Assembly (NCBI GenBank): GCA_025360455.1
Contig: JANYCF010000079.1
Location: forward strand, 1 to 32,181
Direction: 5' to 3'
Source of the DNA: Opitutaceae bacterium
GTDB lineage: Bacteria > Verrucomicrobiota > Verrucomicrobiia > Opitutales > Opitutaceae
Length of the DNA stretch: 32,181 bases
Under the pieces are notes generated by a model. It worked only from the letters and a program-made list of their open reading frames with translations. It was not told the origin of the DNA and did not search any database. Position numbers and translations under genes: made by a program. The first letter of the stretch is position 1. Every line of letters begins with the position of its first letter. Below, one piece after another: positions 8,101 through 15,189 of the stretch.

Positions 8101-10774
8101 CGACGAGATCACCAACCTGATCGCCTCGGGCATCGAGGCCCCCTTGCTCGACAAGCCGGGTGGCATCTTCGTCCGCCGGCTCGAACAGATCCCGAACGAC
8201 GATCGCGTGTTGCTCCAATCAGTCGCGCGGGTGGTGCTCGACGACGAAAAGGGCACGCTGGCCCAACAAATGGATCGGCGAAACGTGATGGAACCAGTGA
8301 CGCCACTGTTGGTGCCGACGCGTTCCGCTGCGTCCGATGGGTCCGATGAATCCGAGACGGTACCAGCGCGTGAACTGATTTTTGCCAACGGCCTCGGTGG
8401 ATTCACGCGCGACGGACACGAGTACGTCATCACCGTCCAACCCGGCCAAATGACACCCGCCCCGTGGGTCAACGTGCTCGCCAATCCGACTTTTGGCACC
8501 GTGGTCTCGGAAAGCGGCAGCGCCTACACGTGGGCGGAGAACGCCCATGAATTTCGCCTGACACCCTGGAGCAACGATCCCGTGCAGGACACCACCGGCG
8601 AAGCGTTCTACATTCGCGACGAGCAGACCGGGCAGTACTGGTCGCCGACGCCCCTGCCCGCGCGAGGCGCAACGCCGTACGTCATTCGCCACGGTTTCGG
8701 CTACACCGTCTACGAGCACATCGAGCACGGCATCGCCTCCGAGTTGTGGATCTATGTGGCGATGGATGCACCGGTGAAATTCATGGTCTTGAAATTGCGC
8801 AACGTTTCCGGCCGACCGCGCCGCCTGTCCGCCACCGGTTACTGGGAATGGGTGTTGGGCGACCTGCGGCACAAAAGCCTGCTGCACGTGCAGACCGAGG
8901 TTGATCTCAAAACCGGCGCGCTCCTGGCGCACAATCACTACAATGCGGAATTTTCCGACCGGCTCGTGTTTCTCGATGTGAACGAGGCCACGCGCACTCT
9001 CACCGGTGATCGCAAAGAATTTATCGGGAGGAACAGCAGCCTGGCCCATCCGGCGGCGTTGAAACGTTCGCGTCTCTCCGGGCGCGTTGGCGCCGGGCTG
9101 GATCCCTGCGGCGCGCTACAGGTCGCGGTCGACCTCGCGGACGGGCAGGAACGGGAAATAAGTTTTCGCCTCGGCGTGGGTCGCAACGCGGGCGAGGTGC
9201 AAAGCCTGGTCCAGCGTTACCGCCGGGCGGACGCCGGCCGCGTCGCGCTCGAAGGCGTCTGGGCCCATTGGAACCGGACGCTCAGTGCGGTGAACGTCGA
9301 CACGCCCGATCCCGCGGTGAACGTGATGGCGAACGGCTGGCTGCTCTACCAAACGCTGAGCTGCCGCGTGTGGGGGCGCACCGGCTTTTATCAATCCGGC
9401 GGAGCCTATGGTTTCCGCGACCAGCTGCAGGACGTGATGGCCTTGGTCCACGCCGAGCCCGCTCTCACGCGCGAACATCTGCTCCGCGCCGCCGCCCACC
9501 AATTCCGTGAGGGCGACGTGCAACATTGGTGGCACCCGCCGGCCGGCCGCGGCGTGCGGACCCATTTCTCCGACGACTTTTTGTGGCTGCCGTATGTGAC
9601 CTGCCGTTATGTCACCTGCGTGGCGGACACGGGAGTGCTCGACGAAAAAATTTCCTTTCTCGAGGGCCGGCCGGTCAAGCCGGAGGAGGAAGCCTACTAT
9701 GATCTGCCTCACCGCACCGAGGAATCGGCCACGCTCTACGAGCATTGCACCCGCGCCATCGAACGCGGATTGAAATTCGGCGAACACGGTCTGCCGCTGA
9801 TCGGTACCGGCGATTGGAACGACGGCATGAACCGGGTCGGCCACGAAGGACGCGGTGAAAGCGTGTGGCTGGCTTTCTTTCTCTACGACGTGCTCACGCA
9901 GTTTGCCGACGTCGCCCGCGCACATGGCGACATCGCCTTTGCGGAACGCTGCCTGGCCCAAGCGCAGCTCCTGCAAGAGAACATCGAGCTCCATGCGTGG
10001 GACGGCGCGTGGTATCGCCGCGCCTACTTCGACAACGGCGAACCGCTCGGCTCCGCCACCAACGAGGAATGTCAGATCGATTCCCTGCCGCAAAGCTGGT
10101 CGGTGCTCAGCGGCGCGGGCGATTCGGCCCGGGCCCGCGTCGCCATGCGCTCCGTCGACCAGCGGCTGGTCCGGCGCGATGCCGGACTCATTCAATTGTT
10201 TGATCCGCCCTTCAATCATTCCTCGCTCAATCCCGGCTATATCAAAGGTTACATTCCCGGCGTGCGCGAAAACGGCGGGCAGTACACGCACGGGGCGATT
10301 TGGACGGCCATGGCCTTTGCCGTCATGGGCGACGGCGAGCGTGCGTGGGAAATGTTCAATCTCCTAAACCCTGTGCACCATGGCGCGACCCCGGAGCAAA
10401 TCGCCACGTACAAAGTCGAACCGTACGTCGTCGCCGCGGATGTTTATGCCGTCGCGCCGCATGTGGGCCGAGGCGGCTGGACGTGGTACACCGGCTCCGC
10501 CGGCTGGATGTACCGACTGCTGACTGAAACCCTGCTGGGCGTGAACCTGGAAGGAAACAAACTGCGCCTGGCCCCTTGTCTGCCGCCATCGTGGCCGTCC
10601 TACAAGATTCACTACCGCTACCGGAAAACAGTTTATCACATCACGATTTCGCGTCTCGCTGAAACGGCGAAGGCAGAGGTTCTGCTGATACTCGATGGCA
10701 TGGAAATCCCCGGAAGAACGATTCCCCTGCAAGACGACCAACAGGCACATGCGGTGGAAATGAAAGTAAGTTGA
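2153..10774 (+). CDS. ndvB: Cyclic beta-1,2-glucan synthase (GT84-GH94, NdvB/ChvB type)
   Basis: An inner-membrane enzyme expected to polymerise UDP-glucose into beta-1,2-glucan, close it into a ring and trim its length, making periplasmic osmoregulated glucan. The 2873-residue length matches the family (about 2800-2900). Order of parts: N-terminal cytoplasmic region (1-405), two membrane segments (about 407-430, 442-470), a GT84 domain with the DTDT metal/nucleotide motif at 629-632 and RRHRWIRGDWQ near 780, further membrane segments (about 821-864, 939-986), a glycoamylase-like domain ending at HHQGMS (1518), two beta-sandwich GH94 modules, and the GH94 catalytic barrel with DWND at 2554-2557, the motif holding the family's general acid. 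The C-terminal GGWTWYTGSAGWMYR is also typical of GH94. An in-frame GTG at 2102 would add 17 residues. ATG 2153 is preferred as the stronger codon, but neither has a good ribosome site. It stands alone with no visible operon partner. Confidence 0.93.
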   Translation: MQIRSLRWQNWVNRRPRVGDAPLRAELFSVEQLARHAQALATTHRVGPRQGPNQLLDRLDKNEEVLRSFNRATLAVNPHRRITPAAEWLLDNFYLLEEQIQIARRHLPRGYSRELPKLANGPSLGLPRVYDIGLELISHVDAQIDAEPLSAFVAAYQTVESLKLGELWAIPIMLRLGLIENLQRITTRLSVAREDRDLADSWVDRLQDMAEKNPSHLVVVVADMAESDLPLSSSFVAEFCQRLSRQSPVLHLARNWLEQRLGDEGLSIEQLIQVESQSQAADQVSVSHSIASLRFLSATDWSAFVENLSRVEAILRTEPADIYRHMDFATRDRYRHSVEFLARHSRKTETEIAELAVRVATENGNKNGQADRTAHVGFPLIDQGLDTLEKAVKARLPWRSRVEQGIHRFPLFFFVGGVALISLAMTAGFVFQAHALQVTGGKLIGFSLVLFLCASQLGVALMNWLATLLVKPRLLPRLDYSDGIAPGQRTMVVVPTMLTSAAGVDRLIETLEIHHLANRDQHLHFALLTDFSDAPAETLPEDQALFQQARAGIETLNQKYGADFPDCFFLFHRPRRWNESEGVWMGYERKRGKLTEFNALLRGGARDCFSDIVGNTEVFPAIKYVITLDTDTKLPRDAARLLVGTMAHPLNHPVFDATGGIVTAGYGILQPRVGVSLPSARRSWFVRLFGGDAGIDPYTRAVSDVYQDVFQEGSFTGKGIYDVDAFERAMAGRFPENTVLSHDLLEACHARSGLVSDVALYEDYPYRYNVDIDRRHRWIRGDWQIAQWLSSRVPGADQRRTKNPLSMLSQWKIFDNLRRSLVPIAQLLLLLGAWLLLPHLGGLALGLIITIIALPGLLAVLVSAIQKPVDLPWAMQRRAVAQSAGRQLAQFSLTLVFLPYDAFVSLDAIGRTLLRLLFTRRHLLEWQTSSDAERKTRSDLTSFFASMWFAPVIALLGGALLVWLQPEQWLRVWPVLALWLAAPLIAWKISQPIASKEPVLSGEQKAFLRRTARQTWYFFETFVTAQENWLPPDNFQEVPVPIIATRTSPTNLGLALLANLAARDFGYLSVGGLIRRTQDTLTTMQRLERHRGHFYNWYDTRTLQPLLPLYVSSVDSGNLAGHLLTLGAGLREQADEKFYTPQIFAGLRDTVNVLQEWVGANSQLTRLAVELEKTPFGLRAAFALLERTKDQAGALSASLANASEAIKGWATILEKNCGDHLAELLSLAPWLTLPALGRSSVWEKQLAALDQAPTLRELANFEIPDVVENSELARCLSLASEQAQHRLLALENLAKECDAMAAMDFAFLFDPARELFCTGFNVTERRRETGFYDLLASEARLGSYVAIALGQIPQDHWFSLGRLLVAAQGQPILVSWSGSMFEYLMPRLVMPEYENTLLERTSKAAVEQQISYGNLRNVPWGISESGYNLTDVHFNYQYRAFGVPGLGLKRGLADDLVVAPYASALALMVAPVAACENLQRLATLKYTGTYGFYEAVDHTPSRLPPGESGALIRSFMVHHQGMSLLALVNVLREAPMPRRFLACPMLRAADLLLHERVPKTAASVLVEDMQLEESRALPGEADSVMRLFTNPNLSAPEVHLLSNGRYHVAVSSAGGGYSRWRDLAITRWREDATRDCWGTFVYLRDVDTGELWSAAHQPTLARTEGYEAIFTQARAEFRQKHAGLDLHTEISVSPEDDAELRRITIVNRTALTRVIELTSYAEVVLAHPDADAAHPAFSNLFVQTEFTQPSSALLCTRRASSPEGKPPWLMHLMLGRGGEQGEISCESDRNKFVGRGGTLANPAAFQTRSPLANTVGSVLDPIVSLRRTVTIPPHETAIVEFVLGVTDSREAALTQIEKYQSPRMTDRAFDLAWTHSQVTLRLLNATEGEAQLYGRLASALIYADPTRRATSSVLRNNRRGQNGLWSYGISGDAPLVLLRISDTAKIEIVRQLIKAHAYWRMKGLTVELVILNEDVSVYRQSLHDEITNLIASGIEAPLLDKPGGIFVRRLEQIPNDDRVLLQSVARVVLDDEKGTLAQQMDRRNVMEPVTPLLVPTRSAASDGSDESETVPARELIFANGLGGFTRDGHEYVITVQPGQMTPAPWVNVLANPTFGTVVSESGSAYTWAENAHEFRLTPWSNDPVQDTTGEAFYIRDEQTGQYWSPTPLPARGATPYVIRHGFGYTVYEHIEHGIASELWIYVAMDAPVKFMVLKLRNVSGRPRRLSATGYWEWVLGDLRHKSLLHVQTEVDLKTGALLAHNHYNAEFSDRLVFLDVNEATRTLTGDRKEFIGRNSSLAHPAALKRSRLSGRVGAGLDPCGALQVAVDLADGQEREISFRLGVGRNAGEVQSLVQRYRRADAGRVALEGVWAHWNRTLSAVNVDTPDPAVNVMANGWLLYQTLSCRVWGRTGFYQSGGAYGFRDQLQDVMALVHAEPALTREHLLRAAAHQFREGDVQHWWHPPAGRGVRTHFSDDFLWLPYVTCRYVTCVADTGVLDEKISFLEGRPVKPEEEAYYDLPHRTEESATLYEHCTRAIERGLKFGEHGLPLIGTGDWNDGMNRVGHEGRGESVWLAFFLYDVLTQFADVARAHGDIAFAERCLAQAQLLQENIELHAWDGAWYRRAYFDNGEPLGSATNEECQIDSLPQSWSVLSGAGDSARARVAMRSVDQRLVRRDAGLIQLFDPPFNHSSLNPGYIKGYIPGVRENGGQYTHGAIWTAMAFAVMGDGERAWEMFNLLNPVHHGATPEQIATYKVEPYVVAADVYAVAPHVGRGGWTWYTGSAGWMYRLLTETLLGVNLEGNKLRLAPCLPPSWPSYKIHYRYRKTVYHITISRLAETAKAEVLLILDGMEIPGRTIPLQDDQQAHAVEMKVS

Positions 10775-10778
10775 ACTT

Positions 10779-10903
10779 AGAGCATATCCAAATAACGATG
10801 GTACGATGTAGGTATTTTGGGTAGGGCGAGTCGTCCCTGACGAGCCGCGGCTCACCAGGACGGTTCGCCCTACCTCATTGAAGCCAATATTCGGATAGGC
10901 TCT
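10779..10903. repeat. MITE-like element with GTAG...CTAC palindromic core
   Basis: Terminal inverted repeats at 10779-10794 (AGAGCATATCCAAATA) and 10888-10903 (reverse complement AGAGCCTATCCGAATA) match at 14 of 16 bases. Between them, 10821-10873 is a near-perfect palindrome starting GTAGGGCGA and ending TCGCCCTAC, centred on GAGCCGCGGCTC. It begins only five bases after the glucan synthase stop codon and could also act as a transcript-end hairpin. Confidence 0.65.
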
Positions 10904-10910
10904 TAGCCCG

Positions 10911-11131
10911 AATATTTCATGCCTAAAACCTCCCAATCCTTTTCACAGAGGGCACAGAGGCTGACTCAGAGAGAGAAGGAGTGTACAAGGTGTGGTAGGT
11001 TCTCTCGCTGATGAGCTGGCGTGAACGTAAAATCCGAAGCTTAGGTCCTGGTAATTTCGCTCTGTGACCTCTGTGCTCCTCTTTCTGTCTCTGTGTCCCA
11101 AGAATCTTTCTTGGTTTGAGTATGAAATGTT
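10911..11131. repeat. Long imperfect inverted repeat with CACAGAGG motifs
   Basis: The left arm (about 10911-10981) starts AATATTTCATGCCTAAAACC and contains CACAGAGGGCACAGAGG. The right arm (about 11060-11131), read on the other strand, starts AACATTTCATACTCAAACC and contains CACAGAGAC and AGCACAGAGG. The arms are clearly related but diverged by substitutions and small gaps, with about 78 bases between them. It looks like a non-autonomous repeat element, with no coding capacity. Confidence 0.55.
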
Positions 11132-11140
11132 CGACTCAGC

Positions 11141-11168
11141 ACAGGCCGACAGCGACGCCTGCCGCTAC
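11141..11168 (-). repeat. Single GTAG-headed REP hairpin
   Basis: Read on the minus strand it starts GTAGCGGCAGGCGTCGCTG. The flanking ACTCCGAACCG is shared with the copy at 15300-15314 and, in reverse, resembles the flank at 24164-24175. This indicates a single repeat family. No partner hairpin lies within 100 bases to the left. Confidence 0.5.
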
Positions 11169-11422
11169 TCCGAACCGATCCAATGAAAGTGCGATCGCGG
11201 CGCCCTCGGGCCGCAAGTAGCTCGGTGCACAACGCATTATCATTAGGCAGACCGACCCACGAGAAACAGGAACCAGTTTCACCCAGTTCCATTTCTCATA
11301 TGCTCTGAACACCCCATAGCGGCATGAGTGATTTCGTAGCATATTACTCCCGTAGATTATCGCATCCGGAACTCCCGCCCATCGGCTGGTGATTCGAATA
11401 AGAAAAATACCACCAACAAAAC

Positions 11423-11635
11423 ATGAAATCACCACTACGCCTCACCTTACTCCTTACCGCGATCATACCCGCCGTGTTATTCGCCGCACCGCAAAACAGC
11501 CACCGGCAAGATGAACCGTCCCACGGTAATGCGCCTTCAGCGGTGCCTGATACCAGCAGCACCCTTTTATTGCTCGGAGCCGGATTGGGCGGGCTGATGA
11601 TTTGGAGCAAGAAATTCGTTTTCAAAACCCAATAA
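11423..11635 (+). CDS. Short exported protein with VPDSG-CTERM-like sorting tail
   Basis: A 70-residue protein with a signal peptide (about residues 1-22, MKSPLRLTLLLTAIIPAVLF then AA) and a C-terminal tail from about residue 41: VPDTSSTLLLLGAGLGGLM, then a basic end (WSKKFVFKTQ). This matches the layout of VPDSG-CTERM signals of Verrucomicrobiota (a VPD[ST]-type motif, a Leu/Gly-rich membrane helix, a short basic end), which are thought to be processed by an exosortase-type enzyme. Only about 18 hydrophilic residues (QNSHRQDEPSHGN...) lie between signal and tail, so there is almost no cargo. It precedes another small exported protein gene. The sorting-signal call is good. The role is unknown. 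Confidence 0.7.
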   Translation: MKSPLRLTLLLTAIIPAVLFAAPQNSHRQDEPSHGNAPSAVPDTSSTLLLLGAGLGGLMIWSKKFVFKTQ

Positions 11636-11837
11636 ACCACCGGCTGCTTTCTTAATGTATTCGGTCGATGATATTTTCAGCTTATTCCTCGACGGCCTCA
11701 CTAATCCGGCCGTTGTGCATCAACCAAGCTGCCACAAAACAGTCGAAGCGAGATGGCTTCAGCCGAGGGGTTAAAGCCCTGCCCAGCTAAACGCTCTCCT
11801 TTGTCATGGCACTCAACAAACCAAGGATTCGTATCCA
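11636..11837. other. Short gap between two exported-protein genes
   Basis: Two hundred bases with a self-complementary patch around 11756-11782 (GGCTTCAGCC, then GGGTTAAAGCCC), possibly a transcript-end hairpin or a decayed repeat. Nothing else can be supported. Confidence 0.3.
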
Positions 11838-12362
11838 ATGAAATCATCACACTGCCGCCTCGTCACTTTCTTCATTATTCTTGCCACGGCGATAGCTGCG
11901 GCCGAAGCCGAGAGTATTGCAGCAACGCCACCCGTCATTTTGCCACCCACCAACGCGGTAGTGATGATTTCAATTTCGGATGACTCCTCCGTCACCCCCA
12001 GCCCAAATGCAGCCACTTCCCAGCCAGATTCCACTCCTAACACCTGGATGGACATCAAGGACTGCACCTCGGAAATGCGCGGCCAATTTTTCGCCGGACT
12101 GAAGCGACTGGAAATTATCTTAAACAATCAAATCGCCGATCTGAGAGCCAAACGTGCCAGCCAGCCCGGCACCTCGGACGCGGCGGCTTTGGATGCCGCG
12201 ATCCGGGAAATTGGCAACAGCCGCTTCTTTTTAATCGCCCTGGGCGAAGCATTAAGCAGATCCACCCCTGAAACCTGGGAACAACAGAAAGCCAAAGTCG
12301 GTATAGCCTGGGTGAAATCACAAGCCGCCTACACCAAGATCAATCCGTACCCGACCAGTTGA
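11838..12362 (+). CDS. Exported hypothetical protein
   Basis: A 174-residue protein. Residues 1-24 form a signal peptide (KSSHCRLVTFFIILATAIAA, then AEAES). A Ser/Thr/Pro-rich linker follows (about 25-68). The C-terminal part (about 69-170) is predicted helical, with DIKDCTSEMRGQFFAGLKRL and a repeated Ala/Leu pattern, and has a single Cys. It is probably periplasmic. No known domain is recognised. It lies about 200 bases after the VPDSG-CTERM-like gene on the same strand. A repeat-rich gap follows it, so it is probably the last gene of its unit. Confidence 0.65.
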   Translation: MKSSHCRLVTFFIILATAIAAAEAESIAATPPVILPPTNAVVMISISDDSSVTPSPNAATSQPDSTPNTWMDIKDCTSEMRGQFFAGLKRLEIILNNQIADLRAKRASQPGTSDAAALDAAIREIGNSRFFLIALGEALSRSTPETWEQQKAKVGIAWVKSQAAYTKINPYPTS

Positions 12363-12473
12363 AGGCAGATCAAATCTGAGAGGTAAGTTCTCCTCTACAG
12401 GATGCTCCCGGATCTGCTCAGGCCAGCGCGGTACAGCCATGCTCGCAGTATATGGTCAGCACTAGAATTTCAT

Positions 12474-12551
12474 GTGTAGGAGCCTGTTTACAGGCGATAC
12501 GAAAGGGCAACCGAACCACGCGTTGAGTCGCCTGTAAACAGGCTCCTACAC
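12474..12551. repeat. REPIN: perfect inverted pair of GTAG-headed hairpins
   Basis: The arms at 12474-12497 and 12528-12551 are exact reverse complements over 24 bases. Each arm carries GTAG followed by a small hairpin (GCCTGT-TT-ACAGGC). The spacer is 30 bases. A GTAG tetranucleotide at the outer end of each of two inverted hairpins is the diagnostic layout of REPIN elements, which elsewhere are moved by REP-associated tyrosine transposases. Confidence 0.75.
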
Positions 12552-12958
12552 CTGAAGCGAACGGGGCCAACTCCACATAAGTTACATTTGAAACAAAACC
12601 TGCCCGAGTAAATGAAAGGACAGCCGTGATTACGTCAGGGATATATTTGGAATAATTCTACCTTCAAAAGATCGGACGTCAGCTGGGCAAGCCGCCTCCG
12701 CGACCGACAATTTCAACGCCAGGTTGATGACGTTCGATTCACGAAGGAGGCACCGGACCCGGCCTGCCATTTGGTGCCCCGCGCAAATATTTCCCGGGCG
12801 TCAAACGTGACCCGCCGGACCGGCAATACCGCGAGGCGTTCACGGGTTGATACAACCGGAGAAAAGAGGGGGCGGATTGTTTCCATCAAATTACTCTATC
12901 CGGAATTCATGCGTCGATAAAGGGGGTGTTATGCTGATGAGCCGCACCAGCACCGCAG

Positions 12959-13004
12959 TTCGGAGCAGCAGCGGGCGCTTGCCGGCCCTGCGGCCGGCGG
13001 CTAC
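12959..13004. repeat. Degenerate GTAG REP pair
   Basis: The right half is a perfect hairpin, GCCGGCC-CTGC-GGCCGGC (12981-12998), followed by CTAC at 13001-13004 (GTAG on the minus strand). The left half, CGGAGCAGCAGCGGGCGC, resembles the CGGAGTAGCGGCAGGCG end seen at 24172. It lies 40 bases past the tamA stop codon and may help end the tamBA transcript. Confidence 0.5.
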
Positions 13005-13044
13005 CCCAAAACAGTTCCCCCTCTCACGCGCTGCTACGCAAAAC

Positions 13045-15165
13045 TCAAAACGGATACCCGATCGAAATCTGCCACGTCCCTTTCGGATCACCCGCCCGCG
13101 GATTCAGATTGTGGCCGTATTCCACACGGAGCGGACCGATCAAAGTCTGATAGCGCACCCCCAAGCCGGCACTATAAAGCTGCTCCGAGAAAGGATAATC
13201 ACTCAAATGGGCGGCAATACCGAGCGCATCCACGAACGCTACGGCGGACCACTTCGGGGTCAGCGCCTGCTCCAGTTCGACGTTCAGCAGCACGTAGCTT
13301 TTCGCGCCAACATAAAGCCCATCGAGGCCGCGCGGAGCGGCTTCGCCTTTTTGATAACCCCGGATGCTGTTGTCGCCGCCCGGGAAAAAAAGTTTGTTCA
13401 CAGGCATGGCTGCCGCCGCGGTGCCCAACGTGGTGATCACGCCATGCGTCAGACCGAGATGGATCCAACGGCCATCACCCCACGGCGCATGATAGGACAG
13501 GCCCAATTCCAACCGTTCATACTCCGCCGTTCCCCCGAGGTGACGACCCGCCAGCTCGACTTGGGTAAACCAGCGGTAGCCGCGGCGCGGACGCATCGGG
13601 TTGTCCCGATGATCGCTACTCAGACCAAAATCGACACTCCCCACATTGATCTGGCTTTGGTCGGTCGTCTGGGTTCCCAGTGCGTTATCATGATTGCGCA
13701 AACTTTGAAAGGTGTAGCCCGCCGTACCCATCGCCCGGAGCCAAGGAATCGCCCGCTTCAGAGTAAAGCTGGCGCCATATTCCTGCCGAAGAAAGGCGAT
13801 TTCCTCCCGCTGCACGCCGAAAATACGTACGGCCCCATCGATCGATTCACCAAACAACTCCGGCACAGAGTAAGTGTAATCCCCACTGCTGCTCTTCATC
13901 GACTGCACCAGTCGAAGCAGACTTTGATGCGCCCGACCAAAAATATTTATCTGGCGAAGCTCGATGCCGCCGCGCAGCTGCTCATAGCTGCCGTAACCCA
14001 ATAACAAGTTGGCCTCGTAACGCTGGCTCTCCTTGAGGGTGAAAACCGGATCGCGCACCGGTCCATCCGCCGGCTCATAGCGGAGATCAACCTCGTCAAA
14101 CACGCCCAGCCGCGAAATACGGTAGCGTGCATTCGCCAGGGCCAGCGAATTCAAGGGTGCACCCGACGGGACCTCAACCCGGCGGCTCAGCACGAAATCA
14201 TGCGTGATGACATTACCCTCGAATCGCACCTGTCCCACTTGCACGTGCGCTCCCGGCTGGATTTGGGCGACGACCGTGACCGGCTTCTGGTTAAGTCGGA
14301 CAAGTCCGGGCTCGGTCACCATCTGCACGACGACATCGGGGAAGCCCAGTTGGTAATAGGCCCGCCGAATTTTGGCCTGAATAGCTTGCTGCAAAGCCAC
14401 GGACCACGCGCGACCGATCCACTCCGTGCTGGGCGGCAACTGGGCCGTCTCTATTTCTTGTCCCTCGTATCGCACCTTTGCCACCTGCCAACGCAGACCC
14501 TCCGTCACCACGACGCGCAAGGCGACGGCACCGGTGGCTTCATTAATTGTCCCCGCCTCCGCCTGCACGACCGCGTCAGCATAGCCGCGTTCGTGCAATT
14601 CGTCCCGCAGCGCCCGGGCCGCACTCTCGCTGCGCGCAAGTGAATAAGAATTGGCCTTCGCCGAGACGAACAACATTTCTTCCGTGCGAAAAAAAGCCCG
14701 GACGGTTTTCTCGGCCAGTACTTTCAGGCCGATGATTTCCACCGTATCGATATGCCAACGCACGCCCGGTCGCAGTTTAAACTTCACGGCGCGTGCCGCG
14801 AGGGGGCGCGGGAGCCAACTCGCCAAGCTCGCATCGAATGCCAGTTGCCTGACGGTGCCATCAACGAGAGTCGCGACAATTTCCACCACCGGATTCTGAT
14901 AACCTTCACTGCGCAGCGCGGAGATGAGCAACACCGCGGCATCCTCGATGGCATTCGCATCAAACGTCACGCCGCGCTGCGCGCCCAGGAGCAGAAGCAG
15001 CGATCGCTTGAGCTCACGGTTGCGCAACAGGCCGGCCCCCGACACCTCGAGCGTGGCCAATCCCGCCACTGCCGGTTTCGCCGCGATCACGCTGTCCGCA
15101 CCGGGCAACAATCCGGCCGCAGTCAGCGCCAGGAGTAAAATGCCCCGGAGCAAGCTCCGAGGCAT
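13045..15165 (-). CDS. tamA: Omp85-family outer-membrane assembly protein, TamA-like
   Basis: An outer-membrane beta-barrel of the BamA/TamA superfamily, expected to work with the adjacent TamB in delivering proteins or lipids to the outer membrane. From ATG 15165 it has 706 residues: a signal peptide (MPRSLLRGILLLALTAAGLL), several POTRA-like repeats up to about residue 370 (for example VGQVRFEGNVITHDFVLSRR), then a barrel with the family motif IRGY (in NSIRGYQKGEAA) and a C-terminal beta-signal ending in WQISIGYPF with terminal Phe. The frame stays open upstream to 15360, but that extension is translated from the repeat at 15190-15303 and hides the signal peptide, so the inner start is preferred. 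It is the second gene of a tamB-tamA unit. BamA itself is the alternative, but the tamB neighbour argues against it. Confidence 0.85.
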   Translation of the reverse strand: MPRSLLRGILLLALTAAGLLPGADSVIAAKPAVAGLATLEVSGAGLLRNRELKRSLLLLLGAQRGVTFDANAIEDAAVLLISALRSEGYQNPVVEIVATLVDGTVRQLAFDASLASWLPRPLAARAVKFKLRPGVRWHIDTVEIIGLKVLAEKTVRAFFRTEEMLFVSAKANSYSLARSESAARALRDELHERGYADAVVQAEAGTINEATGAVALRVVVTEGLRWQVAKVRYEGQEIETAQLPPSTEWIGRAWSVALQQAIQAKIRRAYYQLGFPDVVVQMVTEPGLVRLNQKPVTVVAQIQPGAHVQVGQVRFEGNVITHDFVLSRRVEVPSGAPLNSLALANARYRISRLGVFDEVDLRYEPADGPVRDPVFTLKESQRYEANLLLGYGSYEQLRGGIELRQINIFGRAHQSLLRLVQSMKSSSGDYTYSVPELFGESIDGAVRIFGVQREEIAFLRQEYGASFTLKRAIPWLRAMGTAGYTFQSLRNHDNALGTQTTDQSQINVGSVDFGLSSDHRDNPMRPRRGYRWFTQVELAGRHLGGTAEYERLELGLSYHAPWGDGRWIHLGLTHGVITTLGTAAAAMPVNKLFFPGGDNSIRGYQKGEAAPRGLDGLYVGAKSYVLLNVELEQALTPKWSAVAFVDALGIAAHLSDYPFSEQLYSAGLGVRYQTLIGPLRVEYGHNLNPRAGDPKGTWQISIGYPF

Positions 15166-15189
15166 GAGACCCACGGAGAATGGTTTGGT

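Larger units (their letters stand above)
10775..11422. other. Repeat-filled gap after the glucan synthase gene
   Basis: About 650 bases with no supported gene. It contains three repeat units almost end to end: a palindromic element (10779-10903), a long imperfect inverted repeat (about 10911-11131) and a single GTAG hairpin (11141-11168). The 250 bases before the next gene may hold its promoter, but no clear -35/-10 pair is visible. Confidence 0.6.
12363..13044. other. Repeat-rich gap between convergent genes
   Basis: About 680 bases between the rightward exported-protein gene and the leftward tamA. It holds a perfect 24-base inverted repeat (12474-12551), a degenerate GTAG pair (12959-13004), and a short coding-like fragment ending near 12849 (GAPRKYFPGVKRDPPDRQYR on the plus strand). 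Long plus-strand frames that run on into 13045 and beyond are antisense to tamA and are not genes. Confidence 0.5.

Noticed and set aside
9116-10291. 391-residue leftward frame
   Set aside because: It lies opposite the GH94 catalytic domain, whose DWND motif and flanking sequence are conserved on the plus strand.
10943-11095. CACAGAGG repeats as a CRISPR array
   Set aside because: Only diverged inverted copies with no regular spacing and no direct repeats of constant length.
12847-14004. 385-residue rightward frame
   Set aside because: It is antisense to tamA for most of its length, has a composition mirroring the barrel gene, and no recognisable domain.
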